The position numbers were made by a program, and so were the translations under genes. A DNA stretch of 64,000 bases, from assembly GCF_001042695.1 (NCBI RefSeq), contig NZ_AP012334.1, positions 310,001 to 374,000 of the forward strand. Reading direction: 5' to 3'. Below, one piece after another: positions 51,866 to 60,400 of the stretch; the first letter of the stretch is position 1; the number at the start of each line of letters is the position of its first letter. The notes beneath the pieces were generated by a model. That model was not told the DNA's origin. It did no database searches and saw nothing but the letters and a program-made list of their open reading frames with translations. The DNA comes from Scardovia inopinata JCM 12537 (lineage in GTDB: Bacteria > Actinomycetota > Actinomycetes > Actinomycetales > Bifidobacteriaceae).

Positions 51866-53123
51866 GAACAGAATCCACAGTATCTGCCGCATCTTCCTGA
51901 CTTTCCCTGTAACGGCCGATTTTTAAGGCAATGCGGAGAGAATAAGCCTCGTCAGGATTCATGGGGTCCCACCCGGTCAGCTCAGTTGCCCGTCTCAGAC
52001 GGTAACGAACTGTATTAGGATGAATAACCAGATCTTGCGCTGTTCTATCCAGAGAGCTGTTTTTCAAGAGAAAATGTTCCACAGTGGGAAGGATCTCATT
52101 CCTCTTACCAGAATTCTTCAGAATCTTATAGATGTTGTATAGCTGATCTGAAGCGACTGAATCCCCAAAAAGTACCCGATCGGCAACAATATCATCGGCG
52201 TAGAGAGGGTGGGGAGGGTCGATTTCCATGACACTGGCAAAAAAGCCGTTGTACGCAGCTCTTAGGCTATGAGAAGCTCCTGTATACCCCTGCGCTCGCG
52301 GTCCTACGCACAGGCAGGCTGACTCACAGAAGAGGGGGGTGATGGTGTGAAGAATGGTCTCAAAATTTTCATCGCTGGGTCCGCCTACTACAACGGTAAA
52401 AATGGAATTAGAATGAGAACCCATAATTACCTCAGCACCTAAATTTTGAACTGCCAGGTGAGCCTGGGCCTGGTGAAACCCAGCCTTCATCTCTGAATGA
52501 GTATCAGCTTTGATTCTGCCTACTGCTGCAAAGAAAATGGTTGAGTCATCCCAGTCGTAGGCGCTCATGCGGGACTGCAGGGACAGGTCCAGGTTTCCTG
52601 ACAGCAGCGCATTGAGTGCCAAACTTTCCTCGCGAGCCATCCACCTGCTGCGAGTTTCAGCGACTTCGGCATACACACTGGCCGCTGAGAAGGAAACTTC
52701 ACGGGAATAGTAGAGAGCGGCTTCGTAATAGTCGCGTTCTTTCCCCTTTGGGGCGACAATATCAATATTTTCGGTAATAATGTCTACCACAATTCTGGTG
52801 GCTTCCAGCACATTAGCCAGGCTGATAGCCCGGGCGGTTTCAATGGGTGCTATGGAGAAGAGATGATCGGCGCTGATTTTCTCCCTCTTCTCTATAGGCT
52901 CAGGTAAATTAGCCCAGTCCAAATAATCGTTGATTGCCGAAAGAATAATGATATCCAGGAATTCTCTTTCCTGATTTCCCAGAACGGGATACCAGTGCGC
53001 AAGCTTATTCATCCGGTTTTTGCTCATGAGTAAGAGCTTTTGGGCTAATTTAGTCAGATGCTCGTCATCTGCAGTGCCTGATTGGTGTACAGATTGGTTG
53101 GTTCTCGTTGTGGTCTGTGTCAT
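51840..53123 (-). CDS. PucR-family transcriptional regulator (C-terminal HTH), 427 aa
   Basis: A large single-chain regulator. The C-terminal helix-turn-helix is clear: SLDRTAQDLVIHPNTVRYRL then RRATELTGWDP (about 370-400). The central part (EVIMGSHSNSIFTVVVGGP, ACLCVGPRAQGYTGASHSLR) resembles the CdaR/PucR GGDEF-like domain. The N-terminal part is helical and may sense a metabolite. In Streptomyces a PucR-type protein, FasR, controls fatty acid genes, so a lipid link is possible but unproven here. ATG 53123 is chosen because GGAG is 6 bases upstream; an upstream GTG (53150) has no site. Multiple TGTAG motifs lie in its upstream region. Confidence 0.85.
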   Translation of the reverse strand: MTQTTTRTNQSVHQSGTADDEHLTKLAQKLLLMSKNRMNKLAHWYPVLGNQEREFLDIIILSAINDYLDWANLPEPIEKREKISADHLFSIAPIETARAISLANVLEATRIVVDIITENIDIVAPKGKERDYYEAALYYSREVSFSAASVYAEVAETRSRWMAREESLALNALLSGNLDLSLQSRMSAYDWDDSTIFFAAVGRIKADTHSEMKAGFHQAQAHLAVQNLGAEVIMGSHSNSIFTVVVGGPSDENFETILHTITPLFCESACLCVGPRAQGYTGASHSLRAAYNGFFASVMEIDPPHPLYADDIVADRVLFGDSVASDQLYNIYKILKNSGKRNEILPTVEHFLLKNSSLDRTAQDLVIHPNTVRYRLRRATELTGWDPMNPDEAYSLRIALKIGRYRESQEDAADTVDSVPKLDTRLQ

Positions 53124-53153
53124 CTTGCTCCGTTCATTGCTGGTAGGCACTCA

Positions 53154-53339
53154 CTACAGTGCAGAAACTATTAATTTGTAGAAATCTACAAAAGTCCTTT
53201 CTCTTATAGACTTATTCTTATTGTTCTACAGTATTACTAGGTGAGGAAATTCACTACAGAAGCGGATTTTTAGTTGGCAATATTGAGATAATGCACAAAA
53301 TTGTGCATATTTATCGTTATAATAAATTTAATTTTGTAG
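53154..53339. promoter_or_regulatory. Operator cluster upstream of the PucR gene
   Basis: Two perfect 8-AA-8 palindromes, TTTGTAGA-AA-TCTACAAA (53175-53192) and ATGCACAA-AA-TTGTGCAT (53291-53308), lie in the AT-rich gap. CTACA/TGTAG pentamers occur at 53154, 53177, 53186, 53226, 53254 and 53335. They probably regulate the PucR gene, perhaps by its own product. Confidence 0.7.
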
Positions 53340-53365
53340 ATTTTAACATATTTGCTAATTAGTAG

Positions 53366-54553
53366 CTAACGGTCTTTGCAGGGCAGAAAAGCATATAAAA
53401 GCCATTGGCCCCCTTCTCTGCTCCAGCTAAGAGAACCTCCCAGGCTTGTGATCAGCTGCCGGTGCATGGTCAGTCCCTTCCCTGAAATCTCAGGCTCAGG
53501 CAGAGCTACGGTTTCGTGGGCATCGTTTAGCTGGCGGATTTGGACCCCCTGCTCGTCAAAAGTCACAAATAAATCGAAGGAGTGAGGCCCTGGCACTGCA
53601 TGCCTCTGAATGTTTGTAAATATTTCTGCCAGCAGTGATTGAAGAGCGTCGTATGTTTCTTTCCGGAATGACGGCTCCAGCTCTGTAATCTGAATATTTC
53701 CCTTATATCCCAGCTTCGCATGATGTGCCTGCAGGCAAGCAAGATAGGTTTTTAAATCATTGCCGCATGGTGGTTTTTCACTATTGTCCGATTCTTTTTG
53801 CGAATCTGTGTGAGAAAGGAGGGAAATAATTTCGTGGATATGGCGAAAAGCGTCATCTGTCCGTGAAGCCACTAACTGCCAATCAGATACAGACCGGTCG
53901 GTGTGGTTAATCTCTGGTCCTCCTTTGTCGCCGGTAATGTGACTATTTGCCAGAAGAGAAATATCAGAGAGAGCGTTTGTCAGGGAGTCATGAAGGCGAA
54001 TGGCAAATTTATTGCGTGTTTCCAGATTTTTGAGTCTTTCCAGGTCGAGTAACTCTCTGCTCCTGCGCTGCTGAGCTGCAATTGCTTCCTGATGCTGTTT
54101 AAGAGCAATGCCGGAAAGGAAACAAGTTATGCACAGAATGACTGCTGTAATCCAGTATATAAATTCCCATCTTTGAGTAATCAACTCGATGCCGCTGTGA
54201 GCCAGAACAGTTGCAGCAAGGGCAAAAGCTGATTCGGCCAGAGAGCACATGTAGGCAAGAATTCCCAGGGCAACCATTTCTGCAGACAGAAGGAATGGCT
54301 GGTTATTGCCTTCAGCAAAAGGTGCCATACAGGCCAGGACCAGAATTATCCATGAAGCCTGTCTGGGGAAAGCAGGAAGGAATAAAAGAGCAAGAAAATA
54401 ACAAGGATAGAGGCACCAGAAAATGATATACGGTGATGCAATTTGTATAATTTCAATGACGGAAAGAATGATTGACAGGATAGATAAAGTGATAACCCAA
54501 TTATGCTGTGTATATTTTTCAATAAATATTGTTTTGAAATGATGCATAGTCAT
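53366..54553 (-). CDS. Sensor histidine kinase (HisKA_3 type), 395 aa
   Basis: Autophosphorylates and passes phosphate to the response regulator encoded upstream in the same operon. Residues 18-150 hold five or six hydrophobic segments with little extracellular sequence, so sensing is likely within the membrane. The phosphoacceptor is in RLHDSLTNALSDIS (His188). The N-box reads LLAEIFTNIQRHA. The G box is unusual: where DNGxG is expected I read LNDAHETV. Overlap with the regulator gene is 4 bases (ATGA). Confidence 0.88.
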   Translation of the reverse strand: MTMHHFKTIFIEKYTQHNWVITLSILSIILSVIEIIQIASPYIIFWCLYPCYFLALLFLPAFPRQASWIILVLACMAPFAEGNNQPFLLSAEMVALGILAYMCSLAESAFALAATVLAHSGIELITQRWEFIYWITAVILCITCFLSGIALKQHQEAIAAQQRRSRELLDLERLKNLETRNKFAIRLHDSLTNALSDISLLANSHITGDKGGPEINHTDRSVSDWQLVASRTDDAFRHIHEIISLLSHTDSQKESDNSEKPPCGNDLKTYLACLQAHHAKLGYKGNIQITELEPSFRKETYDALQSLLAEIFTNIQRHAVPGPHSFDLFVTFDEQGVQIRQLNDAHETVALPEPEISGKGLTMHRQLITSLGGSLSWSREGGQWLLYAFLPCKDR

Positions 54554-55218
54554 AGAGGGAAATCCCCTTGTTTGTAGGATAGCCAGGCAGCAATAAGAGC
54601 CCTATTATTTGGTGCTTTCAACTTGTCTGCAGCATGTAACAAATGAGTACGGACCGTAGTACGACTGATATCAAGCTGATCGGCAATAGCAGACATCGGT
54701 ATGCCCTGTGACCACAGATCAACAACTTCTGCTTCACGCGGAGACAAATCACTTGCTTGATTCTCTTTTAATAAGTGGAAAGCCTGCGAAGCCGTGAGGA
54801 AGTGTTCATTCTTATTATCTGCGAAACTACAGGGTAGGGGCCTTCCTGAGGAAACTGATTCTATCGCCCTTGCTATTTCCTGCAGACTGTTTTTATGAAT
54901 CAGGCCCTGAGCTCCTGAATAATAGGCAGGACGCATGAAACGATCAATGGGAAACGAGCTCATCATAATAATGGTGGTCGTAAAATTTTCTTGACGAATT
55001 TCTTTGCAAACAGTCAAACCATTGATGTCTGTCATGGAAATATCTGCCAGGAGTACAGAAGGCGGGTGGTGAGAAGTGCATAATTTTATTGCTGAAGAAC
55101 CTGAGTCGACTGGTTTAAGAATTTCAAACTTATCAAGAATTTTTTGTAATCCGGCAGAAAGTATTGCTAAGGCGAGATGATCGTTATCCATAATCAGGAT
55201 TGTCTTGTTAAGACTCAT
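54550..55218 (-). CDS. NarL/LuxR-type response regulator, 222 aa
   Basis: The receiver domain has DND at the N-terminus (residues 11-13), the phosphorylation Asp in LLADISMTDINGL (Asp59), and the switch lysine in LIHKNS (about Lys109). The LuxR/NarL helix-turn-helix follows: LSPREAEVVDLWSQGIP, MSAIADQLDISRTTVRTHLL. It is the first gene of the pair and lies divergent from the peptide and ABC exporter genes. It should act on the palindrome at 55294-55315. ATG 55218 has only a weak AAAGGA site. Confidence 0.92.
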   Translation of the reverse strand: MSLNKTILIMDNDHLALAILSAGLQKILDKFEILKPVDSGSSAIKLCTSHHPPSVLLADISMTDINGLTVCKEIRQENFTTTIIMMSSFPIDRFMRPAYYSGAQGLIHKNSLQEIARAIESVSSGRPLPCSFADNKNEHFLTASQAFHLLKENQASDLSPREAEVVDLWSQGIPMSAIADQLDISRTTVRTHLLHAADKLKAPNNRALIAAWLSYKQGDFPL

Positions 55219-55293
55219 ATCAGTAGATTCCTTTTAATTCGCGTCCTTAGCCATACTGCTTATTCTACTCAGCAAGAAGATAAGAAGAGTGCG

Positions 55294-55315
55294 TTATCCT
55301 CACTTTTGAGGATAA
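55294..55315. promoter_or_regulatory. Perfect palindrome, probable response regulator site
   Basis: TTATCCTCA-CTTT-TGAGGATAA, 9-base arms and 4-base centre, in the divergent region between the response regulator and the peptide gene. Its centre lies about 49 bases upstream of the predicted start for the -10 TATACT at 55342-55347. Confidence 0.65.
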
Positions 55316-55398
55316 AGATATACATAAAAAATAATCCTAGTTATACTACAAGAACATGCTGTAAGGCGTGAAAGTATTCATTTATGAAAGGAGATGAA

Positions 55399-55461
55399 AT
55401 GAACGTACAAGTACAACGTGTCCCAATTGATGCTGCTCACGTTTCATGGGCTGTATTTTAG
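55399..55461 (+). CDS. 20-residue peptide, possible signal or exported peptide
   Basis: A complete 20-codon frame starting with ATG 55399 and ending with TAG. The best Shine-Dalgarno site in the area, AAAGGAG (55387-55393), is 5 bases before the ATG. The product starts MNVQVQRVPIDAA and ends with the hydrophobic HVSWAVF; it has no Cys and no signal peptide. It is flanked by a divergent two-component system and a downstream ABC exporter. This layout suits a peptide pheromone, a small RiPP precursor, or a translated leader. It matches no family I recognise. A start at 55384 in frame would add five residues. Confidence 0.55.
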   Translation: MNVQVQRVPIDAAHVSWAVF

Positions 55462-55567
55462 GGATTACTAAAATAATAAGTTCTAGATTTCCTATGAAGT
55501 GGAAATGGAAACTATCACGACTGGGAGATCTTTAATTATTATAACGATAGAAAAAGAATGTGAAATA

Positions 55568-56533
55568 ATGGCAACGAGAGCTACAAGCCTGAATAATTTA
55601 TCTGTTTCATCTCTGTATAAACGTTATAGAGGTAGTAAAAAATATGCTTTGGAGGATGTCACTTTTTCGCTTTCCCCAGGTACCATAACAGGGGTTCTGG
55701 GCCATAATGGAGCTGGTAAATCTACACTTTTGGGCTCGATTGTAGGCAGTGTAAAAGTATCTTCCGGCAGGGTTGACTATGGTGGTGAAAATCTCACTGA
55801 GTCTCCCCGACGTGCAAGAGAGATATGCGCTTTTATGCCGCAGTCATATGTTCCTCTGACGGGGGTTACTCCTGCAGAAGCATTAAGCTGTGTGACCGGT
55901 ATGAGGGGACTGCCTTCTTCCAGAGGGGAAGCCTATGTGCACGAGTTTATGGAAGCTCTCGATATTTCTGAATACATGGATATCCCTGGCGACAAGCTGT
56001 CTGGAGGGTGCCACAGGCTGGTGTCTCTGGGAATGGCGGTTGTCCAGCACTCCAAAGTAATTCTCCTGGACGAACCTACCAATGATGTGGATCCCATTCG
56101 CAGAAAGTTGTTGTGGACTTTGCTCAGGCAGCTTGCAGATCAGGGGAGTTCTATACTTGTTGTTACTCATAACCTTGAAGAAATACAGGCAGTTGCAGAT
56201 ACTCTTCTCGTGTTTGATCAAGGCCATTTATTGGTAAACTCAACTCCGCAGGATTTTGCTGCCTTATCTGAACTGACTTATTTTACGGTCAATGGGAATT
56301 ATCCTCGTGAACGACTGCTTCGTTTGCCCTTGGTGAATATTCAGCATAACGGGAATGATATGGTTCTCAGCTGTCCCAAGAGCGAGGGAGGAATAATAAT
56401 GCAGCATTTAGCTGAGGCCTTCAGAGAAGACAAATCGCTGACTTTCTCTGTCTCTCAAGGAACCATTCAAGAAGCTTATGAACAGCTTGTCGGGAAAGAA
56501 ACCGAAAGTAATATAAATAAATTAATGGTATAA
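55568..56533 (+). CDS. ABC transporter ATPase (ABC-2 exporter), 321 aa
   Basis: Walker A is LGHNGAGKSTLL, signature LSGGCHRLVSLGMA, Walker B VILLDEPTNDVD, switch VVTHNLEE. The C-terminal third (residues 220-320) is less conserved. It pairs with the permease that starts 18 bases later. The family serves peptide, lantibiotic and drug export or immunity. ATG 55568 is chosen because the ABC fold begins soon after it; a frame from GTG 55499 adds 23 residues without ribosome site support. The 106-base gap after the peptide includes a weak ATTTCC/GGAAAT hairpin. Confidence 0.9.
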   Translation: MATRATSLNNLSVSSLYKRYRGSKKYALEDVTFSLSPGTITGVLGHNGAGKSTLLGSIVGSVKVSSGRVDYGGENLTESPRRAREICAFMPQSYVPLTGVTPAEALSCVTGMRGLPSSRGEAYVHEFMEALDISEYMDIPGDKLSGGCHRLVSLGMAVVQHSKVILLDEPTNDVDPIRRKLLWTLLRQLADQGSSILVVTHNLEEIQAVADTLLVFDQGHLLVNSTPQDFAALSELTYFTVNGNYPRERLLRLPLVNIQHNGNDMVLSCPKSEGGIIMQHLAEAFREDKSLTFSVSQGTIQEAYEQLVGKETESNINKLMV

Positions 56534-56551
56534 ATTGAAGGGAGATGTGCA

Positions 56552-57283
56552 ATGCGGTTAATGAGAAGTTGGTCACTGACCAGATGGAGTTTTCTTAGGC
56601 ATAGGTTTCTTTTTGTGTCTTTCACTCTTTTGCAGACTATGTTTGCCCTGGCGATCGTTTACGGGCTGACCATTATGATTGACATGACCGGAAGTAATTC
56701 TATGGCAGACATCAATACCGGGGTATGGCAGCTTTGTCTTATAACTATTGGCTGTAATCTTGCTCCTCAGATGATGGCAGGCTCTATAGAGGAAGGTTTT
56801 ATGGAGTATCAAAGGAATCTGCCGGTATCCAGACTGGGAATTCTCCTATCTGATTGGGTTATTTGGACACTGGTTTCTGCACCAGGAGTTGTGGTGGCAA
56901 TTTTGGCTGGATGGCTGAGGTTCCGTCTTGTTCCTCATCATATTTTTCTTCTTGCAGTGGCCCTGATCTGCTGTATGATCAGCAACCTTGCCTTTGGTTA
57001 TACAGTTGCTTTATGGTTTTCCAAAGATACAGTAACGATTCTAGGCCAGGCCATCATGTTCATAGCAATGCTTTTCTCCCCTATTCTTTATTCGGCGGAT
57101 AAGCTTCCCCCGGCGATTGTGAAATTTCATAACTGTCTTCCTTTTGTTCCTATGCATAGGATTATTAGTGCACTCGCTTTTCCGGAAACGGGAACTGTTC
57201 AGAGAATGGACTGCCTGATTGTTGCCCTCTGGTTCCTGCTCTGCTTCTCTATTTGCATGGCCGGACTGTACAGGAGAAAATGA
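56552..57283 (+). CDS. ABC-2 type permease, 243 aa
   Basis: Six hydrophobic segments, from LFVSFTLLQTMFALAIVYGL and CLITIGCNLAPQMMAG to IVALWFLLCFSICMAGLY, with the loops expected for ABC-2 exporters (EYQRNLPVSRLGIL, which is the typical interface helix). AGGGAGATG lies before the ATG. Together with the preceding ATPase it makes a two-gene exporter. Cargo unknown; the neighbouring 20-residue peptide is a candidate. Confidence 0.88.
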   Translation: MRLMRSWSLTRWSFLRHRFLFVSFTLLQTMFALAIVYGLTIMIDMTGSNSMADINTGVWQLCLITIGCNLAPQMMAGSIEEGFMEYQRNLPVSRLGILLSDWVIWTLVSAPGVVVAILAGWLRFRLVPHHIFLLAVALICCMISNLAFGYTVALWFSKDTVTILGQAIMFIAMLFSPILYSADKLPPAIVKFHNCLPFVPMHRIISALAFPETGTVQRMDCLIVALWFLLCFSICMAGLYRRK

Positions 57284-57413
57284 AGGCCGTGTGTGCCTGT
57301 GACTGTGACTATTCTCTGACTACGGGCAGCTGCCTTGTATCTTTACCGTGATATGCTTTTCTGTTCCGGAAGGAAAGATGACCGGACTGGAAAATTGAGG
57401 CAAAGGGGCGGCT

Positions 57414-60400
57414 GTGGGTATAAAAGTCACTCAGGGGCAGGCATATCAGGATGCTTATGCCCTGATTCAGGATGCCTGCTCCCGGCAGCCGGGAAGCGAA
57501 TCAGGACAAGCTCTGGTAATTTATGGCCCTCCCAACAGTTCAAAAACCAGCCTTGCTCTGAGGCTTTCCCTGGATGCGCTGAAAATTCTCAGCAGTCAGG
57601 AGGGAAGGGGACAGCAGGAACGGTTAGCAGTGTCCTCCCGTCACGCCCAGTCTGTGGCCCTGGTCACGTCAACAGGCCGACATACCAAGGAAGCCAACCA
57701 AGTTCTCCTGGATAACATTGCTGTTTCTGCTAAACCCAGAATTGCTCAGACTATCAATGCTTTAGCCTTTGGTCTGCTGTCTGCTGTTCGTTCCAGCCAG
57801 GGTCTTACTCCTCCCAAGTACCTGGATGCGGCGGATCAGGATGCTCTTCTGCACCATCTCATGGAGGTACATAAATCACATGCGCAGAGTGGCGATTTAT
57901 GCTCTACCTGCATGCTTTTGCAGGAATTTCTGAAGGAAACATCCTACCAGTCAGGAGTGCAGGCAGACGGTTTTGGTGACTTTGCTGATTCTGTGAGTCC
58001 AACAGACGCAAATTTAGCCTACACGGATTCCGGCCAAACAACGAGTGACCTTTTTTCCCGCCAGCTTAATGATGATTTTGCTGATGCTCTCCGCTCTCTT
58101 TTTGCCCGTATGAATGAAGTCGGTGCTCATCATGGAGTCCAGAAAACGATTGTGAATTTGGCTGGAAACGGCTCCAATCTGCGCCTGCGCTATGCTTGGG
58201 AAGTGGCTTTTGCCCTCAGACAGGAGTATGCCCAGGCAGTGGAAGAGTTAAATGAGCGCCGGGGAAAATTCAATGTTGACAGCTCCTATCTGCTGATTCA
58301 AGCTCAGCGATCTCTGATGCGCCTGCAGGAAGCTGGTCAGTTGGATAGGATTCAACAGTTTCTTCCTCAGGTCGTGATTGTGGATGACGCCCAGGATTTA
58401 ACCCTGGCAGCTGCCGCCTTCCTGGGGCAGCTACAGGCGTCTGGGGCCAGCCTGATTCTGCTAACATGTCCGGATGAGGCTGCCCAAACCTTCCGTGGCT
58501 CGTATCCTGAATACTTGAGCACAATCCTTAAAAAAGAGCCCTTCTTTGCTCAAGAACAGACTCTGACCACTCCCTCTGTCGGCGGCAGCCAGTCCAACCG
58601 GTCTCTTGATGCCCTGGCGGCAGCCATCAGCTTGTCTATCATCTCGCCAGTGCAGTTGGAGGAATCAGTGGCATCCAGACCCTGGAAAATAAGCAGGGAT
58701 CCTGACTGCCCTCTTCCTGTGCCGGATTCCTCTTTTGCTGCTTTGTGGTACCCAACAGCTGAAGATGAAAGTCAGGCTGTTATTGATTCTCTCATGGAAC
58801 GGCATCTGGGCCGGGACAAAATCCCCTATGACAATATGGCCATTATTGCCCATGACAGTGCAGACGTTGATACTTATGCGGCCGCCCTTAGGCAGAGGGG
58901 AGTTGCTGCCCGTGTGACCCAGGTGGGAACCCCGCTGGCTCAAAGTCCGGCAGTCAATGGTTTGTTTTCCATGATTCGTCTTTGCCAGATTAGCAAAAAG
59001 CCTATGGAAGAACAATTGTCTGCACTTTCCCTGAACCGTTTGTCACGTCGGGTGCAGTCTCTGGCAACTGCTCTCCTGGATGGACCGTATGCCTATGCGG
59101 CTGGATCTTCTGGAAGAAAAATTCGGGCTGGATCGGTGTGTACTGTGCTTACTGCTGTCAGTGATATGGTGAATTTCGCCAGTCATAGCCGGCAGGCTGG
59201 GACAGATAGCACTGCTTTAAGCCATGAGACTCATGAGACTTCAGAGCGCCAGACATCTGATTACCGTCAGGCTGATCTTGTCTCGAATCCCTTGGACTGG
59301 ATACAGGAGCAAGTAAAAACCTTGTCTGATTTATCCAATCAATTGGCACCGATTCGAGCGCAAAAACAGTCTTCTCTGGGGTACACAGCCTTGTCTGAAA
59401 CTGTCGACCCCAGCAGCTCCTCAGAGACCTCCGTGGATTCTGACCCTTCCCTTCTTTTGCTGATTTTGCTAACAACAGGGCAGAAAGAATTCACAGCCCT
59501 CTCTTCCTTTATTCGCAATACCAGCAGTCGTACAGCCAAGCACAGTTGCAGTGATTTCCTTGATTTAATTGACCGCTGCAGAAGAATTTCCCTGAATCCA
59601 CGCCTGAGAGTGATAGATATTGTGCAGTCAGCTTGGACTCAATCCGGTCAGGCAGATCGGTGGAAAAATCTGGCCCGGCAGTCGGAAGAACAGACTGCCA
59701 GAGCCGGAGCCAATGAGTGGCTGGACACTTTGGTTCGTCTCTTTACTGAGGCTGAGGCTACGCAGAAGTCTCTAACCTCGATCGATGATTTCATGGATCA
59801 CGTCAGTGGACAGGACATTGCTGCCGACTCCCTGGCAAGGAAAGCTCCTGTAGAGAACGCGGTCACCGTCTTAACTCCGGCTGCAGCTGCCGGAGAACAC
59901 TGGGATTATGTCTGGCTGGTTCACGTTCAGGATGGGATCTGGCCTAATCTGACCCTGCGTGATCAGCTTTTTGCTGCTGATGATTTGACTGATGCCATGC
60001 TTCAAGGGCGAATTTTTGAGCAGGATCAGCGCTACAGGGAGCATGTTTCTGCTGTTTTACAGAATGAAAAGAAGAGTTTCCTTATTGCCGTTACCAGAGC
60101 CAGGAAGGCTTTGTCCATCAGCGCTGTAGCCAACGACAAGGACAGCCCGTCGGATTTCTTTGCAGTCTATATGCCACAAGGAATCGTCCCTGCCCACAGA
60201 TCAGAAAGTTCCCAAAGAAGCGAAAAGGCAGGGTCAGAAGCCGACAGTGTGTCCTATCCGGTCTCTGATTGTCCAGTTTCTGATCGCGGCCTGGTGGCCC
60301 GCGCTCGCAGTTTGGTTTCTGCCGAGCTGGCACAGCGTCTTGTCTCCGGTGCTTCTGGCGCTCCTGGTGCTCCTGGCACCAGCCCCGTTCAGACGGCCGG

